A stretch of 64,000 bases of DNA from Liolophura sinensis (Eukaryota > Mollusca > Polyplacophora > Chitonida > Chitonidae), in contig NC_088302.1 of assembly GCF_032854445.1 (NCBI RefSeq), positions 25,493,788 through 25,557,787 on the forward strand. Direction: 5' to 3'. Of this stretch, positions 12,545-22,866 are shown piece by piece. Each line of letters starts with the position of its first letter. Position 1 is the first letter of the stretch. A model generated the notes under the pieces. It ran no database searches, was not told the origin of the DNA, and saw nothing but the letters and a program-made list of their open reading frames with translations. The position numbers and the translations under genes were made by a program.

Positions 12545-12625
<81 letters not shown>

Positions 12626-15600
12626 GTGGTGCGCTATATCCGAAGACCCTTCTCTGTTTCTTCAACGAAAGTTAATGATTTCTGATGACGTTTATTTCCT
12701 GAATAATATTTCCTGTAATGAGCTGTGCTGATCTCATGATAATTTGACATGTACAGTACATACTATTTACTTACTTCTAAGAAATTTGTGAAACATTCCC
12801 ACCAGCATGACAAGGCCACCAATGGCAACAAGACCTGCAAGAAAAGAATCAAAATAATTGTTAATTAATACGAGGGGACCTCCGTGGCTCAGTTGGTTAG
12901 CGCGCTAGCGCAGCGTAATGACCCAGGAGCCTCTAACCAATGCGGTCGCTGTGAGTTCAAGTCCAGCTCATGCTGGCTTCCTCTCCGGCCGTATGTGGGA
13001 AGGTCTTCCAGCAGCCTGCGGATGGCCGTGGGTGTCCCCCAGGCTCTGCCCGGTTTCCTCGCACCATAATGCTGGACGCCGTCGTATAAGTGAAATATTC
13101 TTGAGTACGGCGTAAAACACCAATCAAATAAATAAATTAATTAATTAATACGAGCGTTGGCCATCAGACACAGTATACTTTTTCTAGTAAGTCAGGATGT
13201 GTAAGTACAGAAACGCCAGATGCTTTTCATACTTCTTCCTAAGGGTGGGATTCCTTCACTTTATGGTTTACTAATAAAACCAAAATGTACTGTCTTTCGA
13301 GGATGGAACAGTGAGCATGAGGTGCTGCTGCCAGGTTCATCTCGTATAACCTTTGGTTACAGCGATGAATCTCCGTTCATATGGGTTTCCTGTCTTGAAG
13401 ATTCGTAAAGAGACGTTCAGCTCTACATTTAAAATTTTGGTAGAGTAAATATTTCAGTCTCAAAGTTTAAGACCTACATCGGCTTTATTAAAAGTTTATT
13501 TATGGAGGACCATCTCAAAGAGCAGTTTCCAGGTGGAGCCAATGTGTGTATGTGTATGGGAAGGTTTGCGCCGTTTTGACTTTATAATGTAGTGTGCGCT
13601 GATCTGTACAAATACTTTGGCAATTTGATTTTGATTAAGATTTAAAGATTACTCACCTATGAGACGATAAATGGCATGCCAGTGTATTATGATTCCCGCA
13701 GTGTCAACCGTATCTATATGTCCGGCTTTCCGGAATCCTCCGATCTTCTGAGTCATGAGCAGCGAGCCTTTGCTGATAGCTATCATTCCATGCAGGGTGA
13801 TCATTGCTAGGTATTGAAGATGCTGCGAGATGTCATCAATTGACGGAATTTCTAGAGGTATGCCGAATGTAAATAAAGCCTGTGACACAATGTCAAAAGC
13901 TGGTAAGATAATAAAATGCTTCGCTTTTGCAAAAACATCCATGACAACATTGAGTGACGTCACTAGGACCCCGTAGATAGCTTCACACGATCCCCTGAGC
14001 CATTCTGTTACAAGAAACATTGACTCCGACGTTACGTAAGATGTCCAGATATTGCTGAAAGATTCTGTGATTTTCCTCACCGTGTTATAATTAAGTACAG
14101 GGGAGCATGTGGTACACAAAACACACATCATGGCTTTATAGAGCCGACAGCTTTCACTGAAAAGACGCGACGTTAATTTGCAAATACCACTCAGCACTCC
14201 AGATTCCAGACTGTTGGATATTATTGCAGATAATCGTGCGTAATATTCCCCATACTCCACATTTTGTATGATTTCAAATAGCTGTGTCGCAGCTGACTTC
14301 GAGCTTTCAAAGAAAACGCTCAACAGGCTTGGAATAAGAGTGAATAACCCATATCCAGAATGAAAGAATGGTTGCCCAGAATGGTCATCTACGAACTCCG
14401 TAAAACGCTTCCACTTGTCCGACAAATTCCTTACAGCTTCTGACAATATAATACCGCATCCACGCGTGATTTCGTACGCCGGTTCTCTCAAACTGAGACA
14501 GTACGAGACAACATCAGTAACTGTTAGTTCCAGTAGATAAGTGGCGATGAAGTCCATGGTGTAAAGTCCCACATCAGCGGCGCCCATCTTTTCCAGACTA
14601 GCCGCGAAACGTGACAACTTGTCAACCCAAGATGCCGGAAGATGCTCTTTGGTAACCTCCATCCCTGCCTCTAACACCGTTGCGGATATCTTAGTTAGTT
14701 CTGATAACGTCCACAAACAGCCGGTGACTACCTCCTCTGACATGATTTCCACAGCTTCCCTCGCTTCTTTCCACGACTGGCCGTCTGAGATGTATTTGAT
14801 GGTCCACATGGTATGATAACGTGTTTCACAAAATATGCTGAGAAGCAAGCCGTTGGGACGTGGCCTGGAACAAGGAAACATTGTCATTTTTCGCAGCTTT
14901 GCTTATAAATTTAAAGAAATGTTAACAATTCGAATACTGCTGTGACAGAGAACAGAATTAGGTATAGTTGCAATTGGCTATATTTCTCACTATATGTCGC
15001 ATGTACGCAAAATAATGTTGTCCTCTGTACAGGTTTTCCTGGGTCACCTCATAAATTCAGCTGCGAAAATCTGATAGAGGCTATGGCGTTTTGAACTCAC
15101 CACAGCATCTGGACATTTCAATCTTACGCAGTGCAATATTCCCCTCGCTTGCTTATTACGGTATACTCTATATCAAGGGTTGTCAAAAGGTCAAAGGTTG
15201 AACCACTAGAAGCTAACGGTGGATAATTTGCACCAGGGAAAGTTAAAGCCTATCCATGCTTTTCTGCAAGGGAAAGGGTCAGAGGAGGTGAAATGCTTGC
15301 ATCAAGCTATAGAAAATGACAATAATGCGAAGAGGAGACGCCCAATGTTGATGAACACTGTCTTGCACCTGATACCATAAAATCTTACAATACCATTATG
15401 GTACTAGAGGCATGAGTATGATACCAGTCTTATGCCATACCCGCCCAGTATCATGCCCGCTTTTTACAATACCATGGTGATATCATACATGCACAAGTAT
15501 ATACCATAGCTGTCTAACACAATGACAGCATTAAACCATAGACGTCTTGTACCATACCTGCTTTATACAATGGCCGCATTAAACCATAGACACCTTATAC

Positions 15601-18094
15601 CATACCTGCTTTATACAATGGCCGCATTAAACCACAGACACCTTATACCATACCTACTTTGTACAATGGCCGCATTAAACCATAGACACCTTATACCATA
15701 CCTGCTTATACAATGGGCGCATTAAACCACAGACGTTTTATACCATACCTGCTTTATACAATGACCGCATTAAACCATCGACGGGTCGTACCATACATGT
15801 GGGCCTCCATGGCTCAGTTGGTTAGCGCGCCAGCTAAGCGCAATGACCCTGGATCCTTTGGAACCTGGGGATGGTCGTGGGTTTCCCTCGGGCTCTTCCC
15901 GGTTTCCTCCCATCATAATTTTGGCCGCGGTCGTATATGTGAAATATTCTTGTGTACGGCGTAAAACACCTATCAAATAAATAAATATACCATACCTGCT
16001 TTATACAATGACCACATTAAACCACAGAGGCCTTATACCACACCTGTCCAGTAATACAATATCTAGTTAATACCACCATGTCTACTTTGTCATTTATTTA
16101 TTTATTTATTTATTAGATTGGTGTTTTACGCCGTACTCAAGAATATTTCACTTATACGACGGCGGCCAGCATTATGGCGGGTGGAAACCGGGCACAGACC
16201 GGGGGAAACCTTCTCACGTACGTCCGGAGAGGAAGCCAGCATGAGCTGGACTTGAACTCACAGCGACCGCATTGGTGAGAGGCTCTTGGGTCATTACGCT
16301 GCGCTAGCGCGATAACCAACTGAGCCACGGGAGCCCTTCTCTAATTTGTTATACCCTATCCACTAAAACTATCAGCCAATATTACACATTCTGTATCTAC
16401 CATAATAACCTAATATTGTACCATTACCACACTTCATACACGCATCATAGACGCCTGTTACCACACGCAGTACAAAACAACAACAAAGTAAACAAAACTG
16501 CTGTTTGAAATCATCAGTTGTCAAATGCACCGTGTCATTGTCACTTGTTATTGATTATTTCTTTGCTGAAGGATTTTTGCCTTAATCACGTTTGCATAAT
16601 GTAAGTTCTGTACAATATTAAAGTCTACAGTATGGAAAGAGCAGTTGACGACAGTGTATGTGATATTTGGAAGATGGTCACACGTAACCAGTGAAATAAT
16701 GGCCTCTTGCCAGTTTACCTCAGTTAAGGCCTAATTTTCTGGCAAAGTTAACATTTAAACAGTAGCAACTATGACAAAAAATGAATTATGTAAAAAAATG
16801 CAGTTATGACATTTACAATTTATTAAAAGTACTCAAAATGGTATGTCGTTTATTCACCATTCACTGTGTCCAGACAAATTCTGCAATGGTCGGCGAAAAT
16901 TGGATTCGGATGCTTAAAAGCAAATATTCAAAGACAAGAGATTAGTTGCTTAGAGAACTCTCGCAGTCAGGATTCAGTCAGAAATAAGAAATAATAAATC
17001 ATATAAAATTGACTCAGAAGTACTCAGAACTACGAACGATGAACAACAAATTACCGTTATAAAATGCCTATATATCACGCAGTTTATCTACTCACTCTCT
17101 GTCGCCAACGGTTCGGGCCCACGACCCCGATTCCGTTTTGGAGCACAGTCCAGGCTGTTTGTCATGGGCTTGTTCAGCGTTGTCCACGAGTGGAGAAAAA
17201 CTAGGTGCATAGCCTTTGAAGTGATCGGAGATCCAGTGACGAAATGACATGCTATCGCGCTCCACTGGTGCCTGGCAACTGTAACCAAGTCAACGTGCAG
17301 CTGTTCCTTTAAATGCTCTTTTCAATATACAACTTGCCTGCTTATATGTTCATTGATTTATGCGATATGATTGAGATTTAATTTAATTTGTGTGTATTAT
17401 ATGGCCTATTTTATGTCGGATATCTACGTAGTTGAACATCCTTGATTACCATTCATTTGTAAACATCGTTCCGTCTGTAAACGGCGGATCAGTGTTGTTT
17501 TGAATATGGTTTTGTTTTTATTTATTTCAATTAACCATATTCCTGTGCTGTAAGTTACTCTGAAGTAAAGATAATTATCGGAATTAATTCAATAGAAATT
17601 ATTTTATCCGCAATATAATGTCAAATACAATGATAAATTTGTTTATTTTTTCTAAATAAATTTGAACTAAATATTATTTATTTATTCATTTGATTGTTGT
17701 TTTACGCTGTACTCAAAAATATTTAACTTATACGACGGCGGCCAGCATTATGGTAGGACGAAGCTGGGCAGAGCCTGGGGGAGCCCACGACTATCCACAG
17801 ACCTTTCCACGTGTTAACCCTGCTCGACCACGGAGGTCCGTTTTAGCTAAATAAATCTGTTAGTCATATTACTATACTGATCAAAATATTGCTCATCAAC
17901 GCAAATTCTGGGAAAGTTGTTGTGTCTATTTTTGGACGAGTTGTGCTGTGGCGAAAGAATCTCACCATCAAACCCAGCTTAAATGTACGATCGGCTTACC
18001 AAGATGGTTCGTCTGCCTCTGGAGGAACAGACGTCATTCCTGCCAGCAACAAAATGGCCATCCAAGCAACGCCAAATCGCAGAATCTCAAACAT
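11192..18094 (-). CDS. receptor-like pseudokinase, paralogue 2 (824 aa, 5 exons)
   Basis: Minus-strand exons are 18000-18094, 17096-17278, 13657-14864, 12775-12834 and 11192-12120. All phases match and total 2475 nt (824 residues plus stop). Residues 1-22 form a signal peptide (MFEILRFGVAWMAILLLAG). Residues 32-92 include the Cys-Gln exon also found in paralogue 1. Residues 93-495 come from one 1208-nt exon and form a helical-looking, Cys-containing ectodomain I do not recognise. A 60-nt exon encodes the membrane span (LVAIGGLVMLVGMF, about 497-510), followed by basic residues. The pseudokinase spans about 575-824: beta-3 Lys598 and alpha-C Glu615 are kept, but HRD is HLN (Asn691) and DFG is GFG (Gly710), so it should not phosphorylate, although ATP or a partner might still bind. 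It reads as a type I receptor with a non-catalytic signalling domain. Ligand and partners are unknown. Confidence 0.86.
12549..12622. repeat. (TA)37 microsatellite
   Basis: An uninterrupted run of TA dinucleotides, 74 bases long, lies in the intron between the membrane-span exon and the kinase exon of pseudokinase 2. Such tracts are highly length-variable and can form cruciforms. Confidence 0.97.
12875..13140 (+). mobile_element. full-length tRNA-derived SINE with 14-bp target-site duplication
   Basis: The plus-oriented copy starts with a tRNA-like head containing an A box (TGGCTCAGTTGG) and a B box (GAGTTCAAGTCC), followed by the GC-rich body, the GTGAAATATTCTTGAGTACGG core and an AAATAAAT tail. 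Identical flanks TTAATTAATACGAG lie at 12861-12874 and 13141-13154. It is in intron 3 of pseudokinase 2. Confidence 0.93.
15500..16065. repeat. 48-bp minisatellite, interrupted by a SINE
   Basis: About seven copies of a 48-bp unit built around GCATTAAACCATAGACACC and ATACCATACCTGC run from about 15500. They resume after a SINE at 15804-15986. Degenerate copies extend left to about 15400. Because 48 is a multiple of three, long open frames arise by chance and encode nothing credible. The array lies in intron 2 of pseudokinase 2. Confidence 0.88.
15804..15986 (+). mobile_element. internally deleted SINE inserted in a minisatellite
   Basis: The head (GGCCTCCATGGCTCAGTTGG) and the tail (GTGAAATATTCTTGTGTACGGC, AAATAAAT) of the common SINE are present, but roughly 80 bases of the middle are missing. 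The array unit ATACCATAC occurs on both sides of the insertion. Confidence 0.85.
16091..16338 (-). mobile_element. tRNA-derived SINE, slightly deleted
   Basis: A minus-oriented copy has a small internal gap just before TTCTCACGTACG. Flanks TCTACTTTGT (16081-16090) and TCTAATTTGT (16339-16348) look like a target-site duplication with one change. It lies in intron 2 of pseudokinase 2. Confidence 0.87.
16632..16845 (+). repeat. unclassified interspersed repeat, copy 2 of 3
   Basis: This part of intron 2 of pseudokinase 2 resembles 6185-6445 and the inverted copy at 18318-18485. Shared words include GACGACAGTGT, GCCAGTTTACCTCAGTTA and AATTTATTA. No termini or coding capacity are visible. Confidence 0.6.
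17676..17842 (-). mobile_element. truncated SINE copy
   Basis: The ATTT tail, the core (TTTTACGCTGTACTCAA) and the body are present in minus orientation. The copy then jumps to the terminal CCACGGAGGTCC, missing most of the tRNA-like head. It lies in intron 1 of pseudokinase 2. Confidence 0.8.
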
Positions 18095-18155
18095 CTTGCT
18101 GTTCCATGTTTTCCACCCAGCAACACAAACAGGCCTTTAGGTATCCAAGGCCCTG

Positions 18156-18276
18156 TGACGTCACAAGAGATACAGAGGAAAGTCGACGTCAAACACGATG
18201 CCGGAGGAGAATACAATGTTACAATGTTTGCACTTGCGCAACACTAAACTTTGCTTATGACGTCACACTATATAAA
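18156..18276. promoter_or_regulatory. CRE palindromes and TATA-like box upstream of pseudokinase 2
   Basis: Two perfect TGACGTCA octamers (18156-18163 and 18258-18265) lie 60-170 bases upstream of the start codon at 18094. A GACGTCA (TCGACGTCAA) lies near 18185. TATATAAAG at 18270-18278 abuts the second octamer. More TGACGTCA words follow at 18619-18626 and 18885-18892. The TATA word reads best in plus orientation, but its complement TTTATATA could serve the minus-strand gene. This resembles the region upstream of pseudokinase 1. Function is inferred. Confidence 0.5.
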
Positions 18277-18317
18277 GTCCTGAGCACTTGAAGACCCTGA
18301 CGCGCTTTTGATGTATT

Positions 18318-18485
18318 TACATATTTTGCATTGTTAAGCATTTACATAATAAGACAGAATAAATCCTAACTAAAGTAAACTGAAAATAGGCCGAATTTCA
18401 CCGGTGAGATGTGACCATTTGCCAACTATCACACTGTTGTCACTGCTTTGGTTTTACTCTCTATGCTGTTGTCTCAGGTCCTACA
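18318..18485 (-). repeat. unclassified interspersed repeat, copy 3 of 3 (inverted)
   Basis: Reverse-complemented, this segment matches 6185-6350 closely (AGTGTGATAGTTGGCAAATG against AGTGTGATAGCTGGCAAATG). It lies upstream of the second pseudokinase gene, beyond its proximal CRE sites. Confidence 0.6.
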
Positions 18486-19284
18486 TGATACATTACTTAT
18501 TAGACATCGTGAGCATGACAACAAAAAGGTAAGCATATCTCACATGCCTATTGCCCCTCACCACTTATTGTCATAGCGCAGCTATTTATTCCATACTCAG
18601 AAAGCAGATGTGGCATCATGACGTCACGGATTGAATGCTCTTGGCCAAATGCATTTTCTTGATTCATAGTTCAGCTTTTGCCACGCTGTTACCTGTTATG
18701 TAACATTTCTCCTCATATGAAGTTACGAAATTAATTAATTGAGTTTTAATTTTTAAAAGGCCTTTGTAGTTGCATTAAAATAATTGAGTACATACGTTCA
18801 TATGATATATTTTATTCACGTTTCATTAAATGATACAAATTGCGTGACGTCGACTAAAACGAGATGAATGAGACGGAACCAATGTGACGTCATGACATTC
18901 TAAAACATATTAAAATCATACACTTTACTGTGCTATCTTTAACTCTGATCTGACCCATCTTCCAGTTAAAACAAAAGTGGCAAAATATTTTGAATAGGCT
19001 ATTACATTGAACAACACAGCGAGATTCGAACGAACTATCGTTTGAAACTATCAGTGCAATCTAAGATGTATCTTGAATTTGTACACATATTTAAATGTAC
19101 AGAATGCTTCTAAATCACTTTATTTATATATTATTTATATAAGTAAATGAAATGAATTCTCAACCGATATCTATCTGTCTAGCACCAGTTGTATTTCGGT
19201 TCACACGAAAGAGTGCGAAAAGTTATTCCTAAATGTGGTCTTCAATATTTTTTCCGATTTTTCCTTCAGGAGAAAAAGACACTC

Positions 19285-19636
19285 GAAAATAATTTTTGTA
19301 TGGTGGGTATTTGGGACCACCTTTTGGTATTTCTAGTCTTTGTTTAATAATGTCATAAATGAGGATGTAACACAGGTTTAATAAATATGTTTGCACTAGA
19401 ATTTGTTCTTTTCAGCTAACAAATGTATTAAGCAATTTGGATCGTATTTATATTTTTAATATGTTTATAAATATTATCATAATTTAAGTTAAATGCATAT
19501 ATTTCGATATAAACAACAAATTTACATGCAAATAAATTTATTAGACAAGCATCACATCCATATTTAGAACATTATTATGCAACAACAACAAATACCAAAA
19601 GTTGGTTCCAAATACCCACCATACAAAAATATTTTC
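19285..19636. mobile_element. MITE with about 47-bp terminal inverted repeats
   Basis: The left end (19285-19332, containing TTTTTGTATGGTGGGTATTT) and the right end (19591-19636) are near-perfect reverse complements over about 47 bases. They enclose about 260 bases of AT-rich, non-coding DNA. This structure is typical of a non-autonomous DNA transposon. The exact tips and target-site duplication are unclear, so the superfamily is not assigned. Confidence 0.82.
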
Positions 19637-19954
19637 AAATAATCCAATAAAATATTAAAGATCATATTTGCAAATAAGTTTTGGCGCTCTTTCATCTGAT
19701 TTTGGCATCATTTTTATGTTTTCTTCTCCTTCAAGCGATCGACGACCCTCATGTGGCCGTTTGCTCAGTCTGACCTTCGATGAATACCACTTATACCACC
19801 AATATAGGGCGCAAATCTCCACGTCACATGTGCGAATGTTGGTGAGTAACTTGACAAAAAATTGTGGTTTGTGCCGGGCACTCTCTTTTCCTCTACCATC
19901 ACACAAGTGAAACATTCTGCAGTATGGTGTTAAAAGAAGATTCCATAAATCACA

Positions 19955-20223
19955 TGAAGCCTCCGTGGCCGAGGTGGCTATCACGCCAGCACGGCGTAAT
20001 GGCCTAAAAGCCTCTCACAAGTGCGTTCGTTGTGAGTCCGAGTCCAGCTCATGTTGGCTTCCTCTCCGGCCGTACCTAGGAAGGTCGGACAGCAACCTGT
20101 TGATGGTCGTGGGTTTCCCCCGGGCTCTGCCAGGTTCCACGCACCCCACTCTCCCGCCTTCACAATGCTGGCCGCCGTCGTAATATTCTTGAGTTCGGCG
20201 TAAAACACCAATCAAATAAAACA
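19955..20223 (+). mobile_element. variant tRNA-derived SINE
   Basis: This copy has a diverged head (TGGCCGAGGTGG instead of TGGCTCAGTTGG; B box GAGTCCGAGTCC), a normal body and the core GTAATATTCTTGAGTTCGGC with an AAATAAAA tail. The head resembles a different tRNA or an older subfamily. Confidence 0.85.
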
Positions 20224-21213
20224 AATACCCGCTAATCGGGTAACGTTTGCATTCAAATGTGACGTGGGTAACGGAATATTCAACTAAGCAAGAGTTGTAT
20301 AGCCCAGGCTCGTGTAGATCGATTGATCCAGGGCAAGTAAGAGTTCACAGGAAGGTGTCCTGAAGCAAAAGTATACGTTTATTTATTGGAGAGATGTACG
20401 TTATAGACGCTAACATTTAGATTGCAACGATGACAATATTTTCACGAATGAGAGCCACTACGCCTTTCACAACTAACCCTATCAAAAGTGCTTTGGGCAT
20501 AACCAGTATGCAAATAACAACCTGACAAGACGTGCAGCAATTGCCCTACAATCTATTTCAATTTCAGCTTAGTGCAAGTATGGTTTTCCGTAATGGCATG
20601 GGACTGAGGGAGGTAGAGTCTTGTGAGTAGATCATTGTAGGGATACAAGGGAGTTAACTCTTAACAGCAATGTACATGGACATTGTGGTAACGTACAGTA
20701 GCGGTGTTTTCAATTAGAACTCCATTTTCAGTTCTCCTGATTCATGTGAAATGTGAAAAAAAGTTAGGCAACCTCTGTAGACATTAATTTACCCATCACT
20801 TGTCTCACCGTCTTCCAGTGGCACAGGCGACACCTCTTTCCTTTACAAACTTCTCAAGTTCACAAACGTTCACTTCCTCAATTTTCTCCAGTGCTTGTCC
20901 TATCTACATAAGTTTTTGCGAAGCTTTTTTCAGACACCTGCGTTACAGCAAATTTGATCCCGCAATAGTTACCTAACATTTTTGACCGGTTACATGGTAC
21001 AGTAGGACTTTATGTACCTTTAGTGATGAAAGAATTCCTACCGTATTAAACTCCCATTTCCTCCCCACCTTTTTATTGGGACTATAGTTAACTACAATTA
21101 AGTTGCCGACACGGTAGGGGATGCAATTACTAATAACACGGCATGCTACTAAGGACAGCTTTCTTCTGGTCATGGATGTAAAGAAATAAAGAACTCAAAG
21201 GCAAGTGCATGTA

Positions 21214-22866
21214 TAGTCTCGGCCACAATGGTTGGTGCATTGCGTTGACCTATAATATAATGGCATTTGCATAATAATGGTATCCACTACAACCTAATTT
21301 GGATGTTGTCTTTCCAAATCACTATAAGTTGCATCTGAAAGGAGCGGCAAACCCAATCAAACACGTTCCGTCTACTGCTGGCGGGACTATATAAGAACGG
21401 CATACCATTGAGCTATCATTCGTAGACCAGATAAGTTGGCATTGCAGACGGGTTTGTTTGATACAGCCAGACAACAAAAAACGTCATTCGGTATTCTCGG
21501 TATGTTATAAGCATGCCGGGTCCTTGTAGTGCAAAAACAAGATGGCAGATAGTGACCTTGGACGAAGAGGGTTATTCTAAATTGGACATTGCCAGAAGAG
21601 CCAGGATAGGGCGTAACACTGTTACCAGAGTGTTAGCCTTGTACCGAACGACTGGTCAAATGGCACCTGGCAAAAGTACAGGTCCGCAGCGCAGAACGAC
21701 TGCACGTGACGACCGTCATTTGCTGCAAATAACTAGACGGAACCGGAAAAAACCGGCGACATGGCTACGCGATCAATGGGTCCAGGCGACCAATGTGGCA
21801 GTTTCCGTTAGAACGACTCGACGAAGGTTGATTGAACGTGGCTACAGGGAAAGACGACTGCTCAGGAAGCCCCTTCTAACACGACGCCATCGCCTCCAAC
21901 GTCTAGCATGGGCAAGACAATGGCGACATTTGATAATCGGTCACTGGCGACATGTGGTGTTTGCCGATGAATTAAATTATCTCATCCATAAATGTGATGG
22001 GAGGGTGCGAGTTCGTCGACTGGTAGGAGAAAGGTTCAATGATGACTGTGTGCAGGAAACAGTGGCACGAGGAGGCGGATCCGTCCACGTGTGGGGAGGT
22101 ATGCACTCCAGAGGGAAATCAGCTCTTATCGTGTTGAGGGAAAACGTAAATGGGGTGCGCTACAGGGATATCCTTGAGCGTAACATGATACCGTGGGCTC
22201 GGGCAGAGTTCCAAGACAATTATGCGTTCCAAGATGACAATGCCACTCCACATAGGGCCCGCGTAGTTCGCGATTTCTTGCAAAATCATAACGTCAATGT
22301 CAGACCCCAGCCTTCTAAATCTCCGGATCTGAATCCGATGGAGCACATGTGGGAGGAGTTAGACCGCGCAGTAAGGTCAAGGGATGTGCAGCCTCAAAAC
22401 CAAAGGCAGTTGGAAACAGCACTTTTAGAAGAGTGGGACAATATCCCTGATGTTCGGCAGGAGAACCTTGTTGCGAGTAAGCCACGTCGTTTACAGGCCA
22501 TAATGGACGTCAGAGGTGGCCACACCAAATACTGAGATGCTGGAACTGGCAAAGATAAGCATTGACATTGTAGCCAATCAAATGTACCGTAAAAGACCGG
22601 CTTGATTTGAAATGATTTAGGCTTTGATTTGTCTCATGGTTTTCAATGAATTTCCTTTATTCTGAGTAGTCCCATCTAAATTAATCACTAACTGTCTACG
22701 AATTGCTGTAGGATGTCGGTAGTAGATTTGATAAATGTCAAAGTCCATATAGATGACAAGAATTTTTTATAACTAGTTATGGGTCGCACAAAACAAGTTT
22801 TATTTTAAGTTCATTCGTCAAGATTCAAGCAAATTACCCATGCACCAACCATTGTGGCCAAGACTG
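21214..22866 (+). mobile_element. structurally intact Tc1/mariner transposon (1653 bp)
   Basis: The termini are 27-bp inverted repeats (21214-21240 and 22840-22866) sharing GGCCACAATGGTTGGTGCAT with two or three differences at the outer tip. TA dinucleotides at 21212-21213 and 22867-22868 fit the TA target duplication of the Tc1/mariner superfamily. The element holds one uninterrupted transposase gene (21513-22535). About 300 bases of untranslated DNA lie on each side, which is usual for Tc1-like elements. Confidence 0.93.
21513..22535 (+). CDS. Tc1-like DDE transposase (340 aa)
   Basis: The enzyme would cut and paste the surrounding element by binding its inverted repeats. Residues about 8-115 form two helix-turn-helix modules (LDIARRARIGRNTVTRVL in the first) with basic stretches. 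The catalytic domain shows the first Asp in VFADELNY, the second in FQDDNATPHRA and the Glu in SPDLNPMEHMWEEL. The second Asp and the Glu are 34 residues apart, as in DD34E Tc1 elements. The length of 340 residues is normal for the family. The frame is open from start to stop with no frameshift, and all three catalytic residues are present, so the protein may be functional. The ATG at 21513 gives the typical N-terminus. A C-terminal GHTKY end is usual for the family. Confidence 0.95.
   Translation: MPGPCSAKTRWQIVTLDEEGYSKLDIARRARIGRNTVTRVLALYRTTGQMAPGKSTGPQRRTTARDDRHLLQITRRNRKKPATWLRDQWVQATNVAVSVRTTRRRLIERGYRERRLLRKPLLTRRHRLQRLAWARQWRHLIIGHWRHVVFADELNYLIHKCDGRVRVRRLVGERFNDDCVQETVARGGGSVHVWGGMHSRGKSALIVLRENVNGVRYRDILERNMIPWARAEFQDNYAFQDDNATPHRARVVRDFLQNHNVNVRPQPSKSPDLNPMEHMWEELDRAVRSRDVQPQNQRQLETALLEEWDNIPDVRQENLVASKPRRLQAIMDVRGGHTKY

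Larger units (their letters stand above)
18486..21213. other. intergenic DNA with repeats only
   Basis: This stretch contains a MITE at 19285-19636, a SINE at 19955-20223 and two TGACGTCA octamers near its left end. I see no supported gene. Confidence 0.55.

Noticed and set aside
12482-12685. Open frames of alternating Ile-Tyr
   Set aside because: They are translations of the (TA)37 microsatellite.
12875-12960. Possible tRNA gene (A and B boxes present)
   Set aside because: It does not form a full cloverleaf and is followed by the SINE body and tail with target-site duplications, so it is a SINE head.
15522-15964. Open frames with repeated MAALNHRHLIPYLL-like peptide
   Set aside because: They are products of the 48-bp tandem repeat, whose length is a multiple of three, and run into a SINE.
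17889-18291. Overlapping plus-strand open frames of 83-102 codons
   Set aside because: They are antisense to the signal-peptide exon and promoter region of pseudokinase 2 and show no motif.
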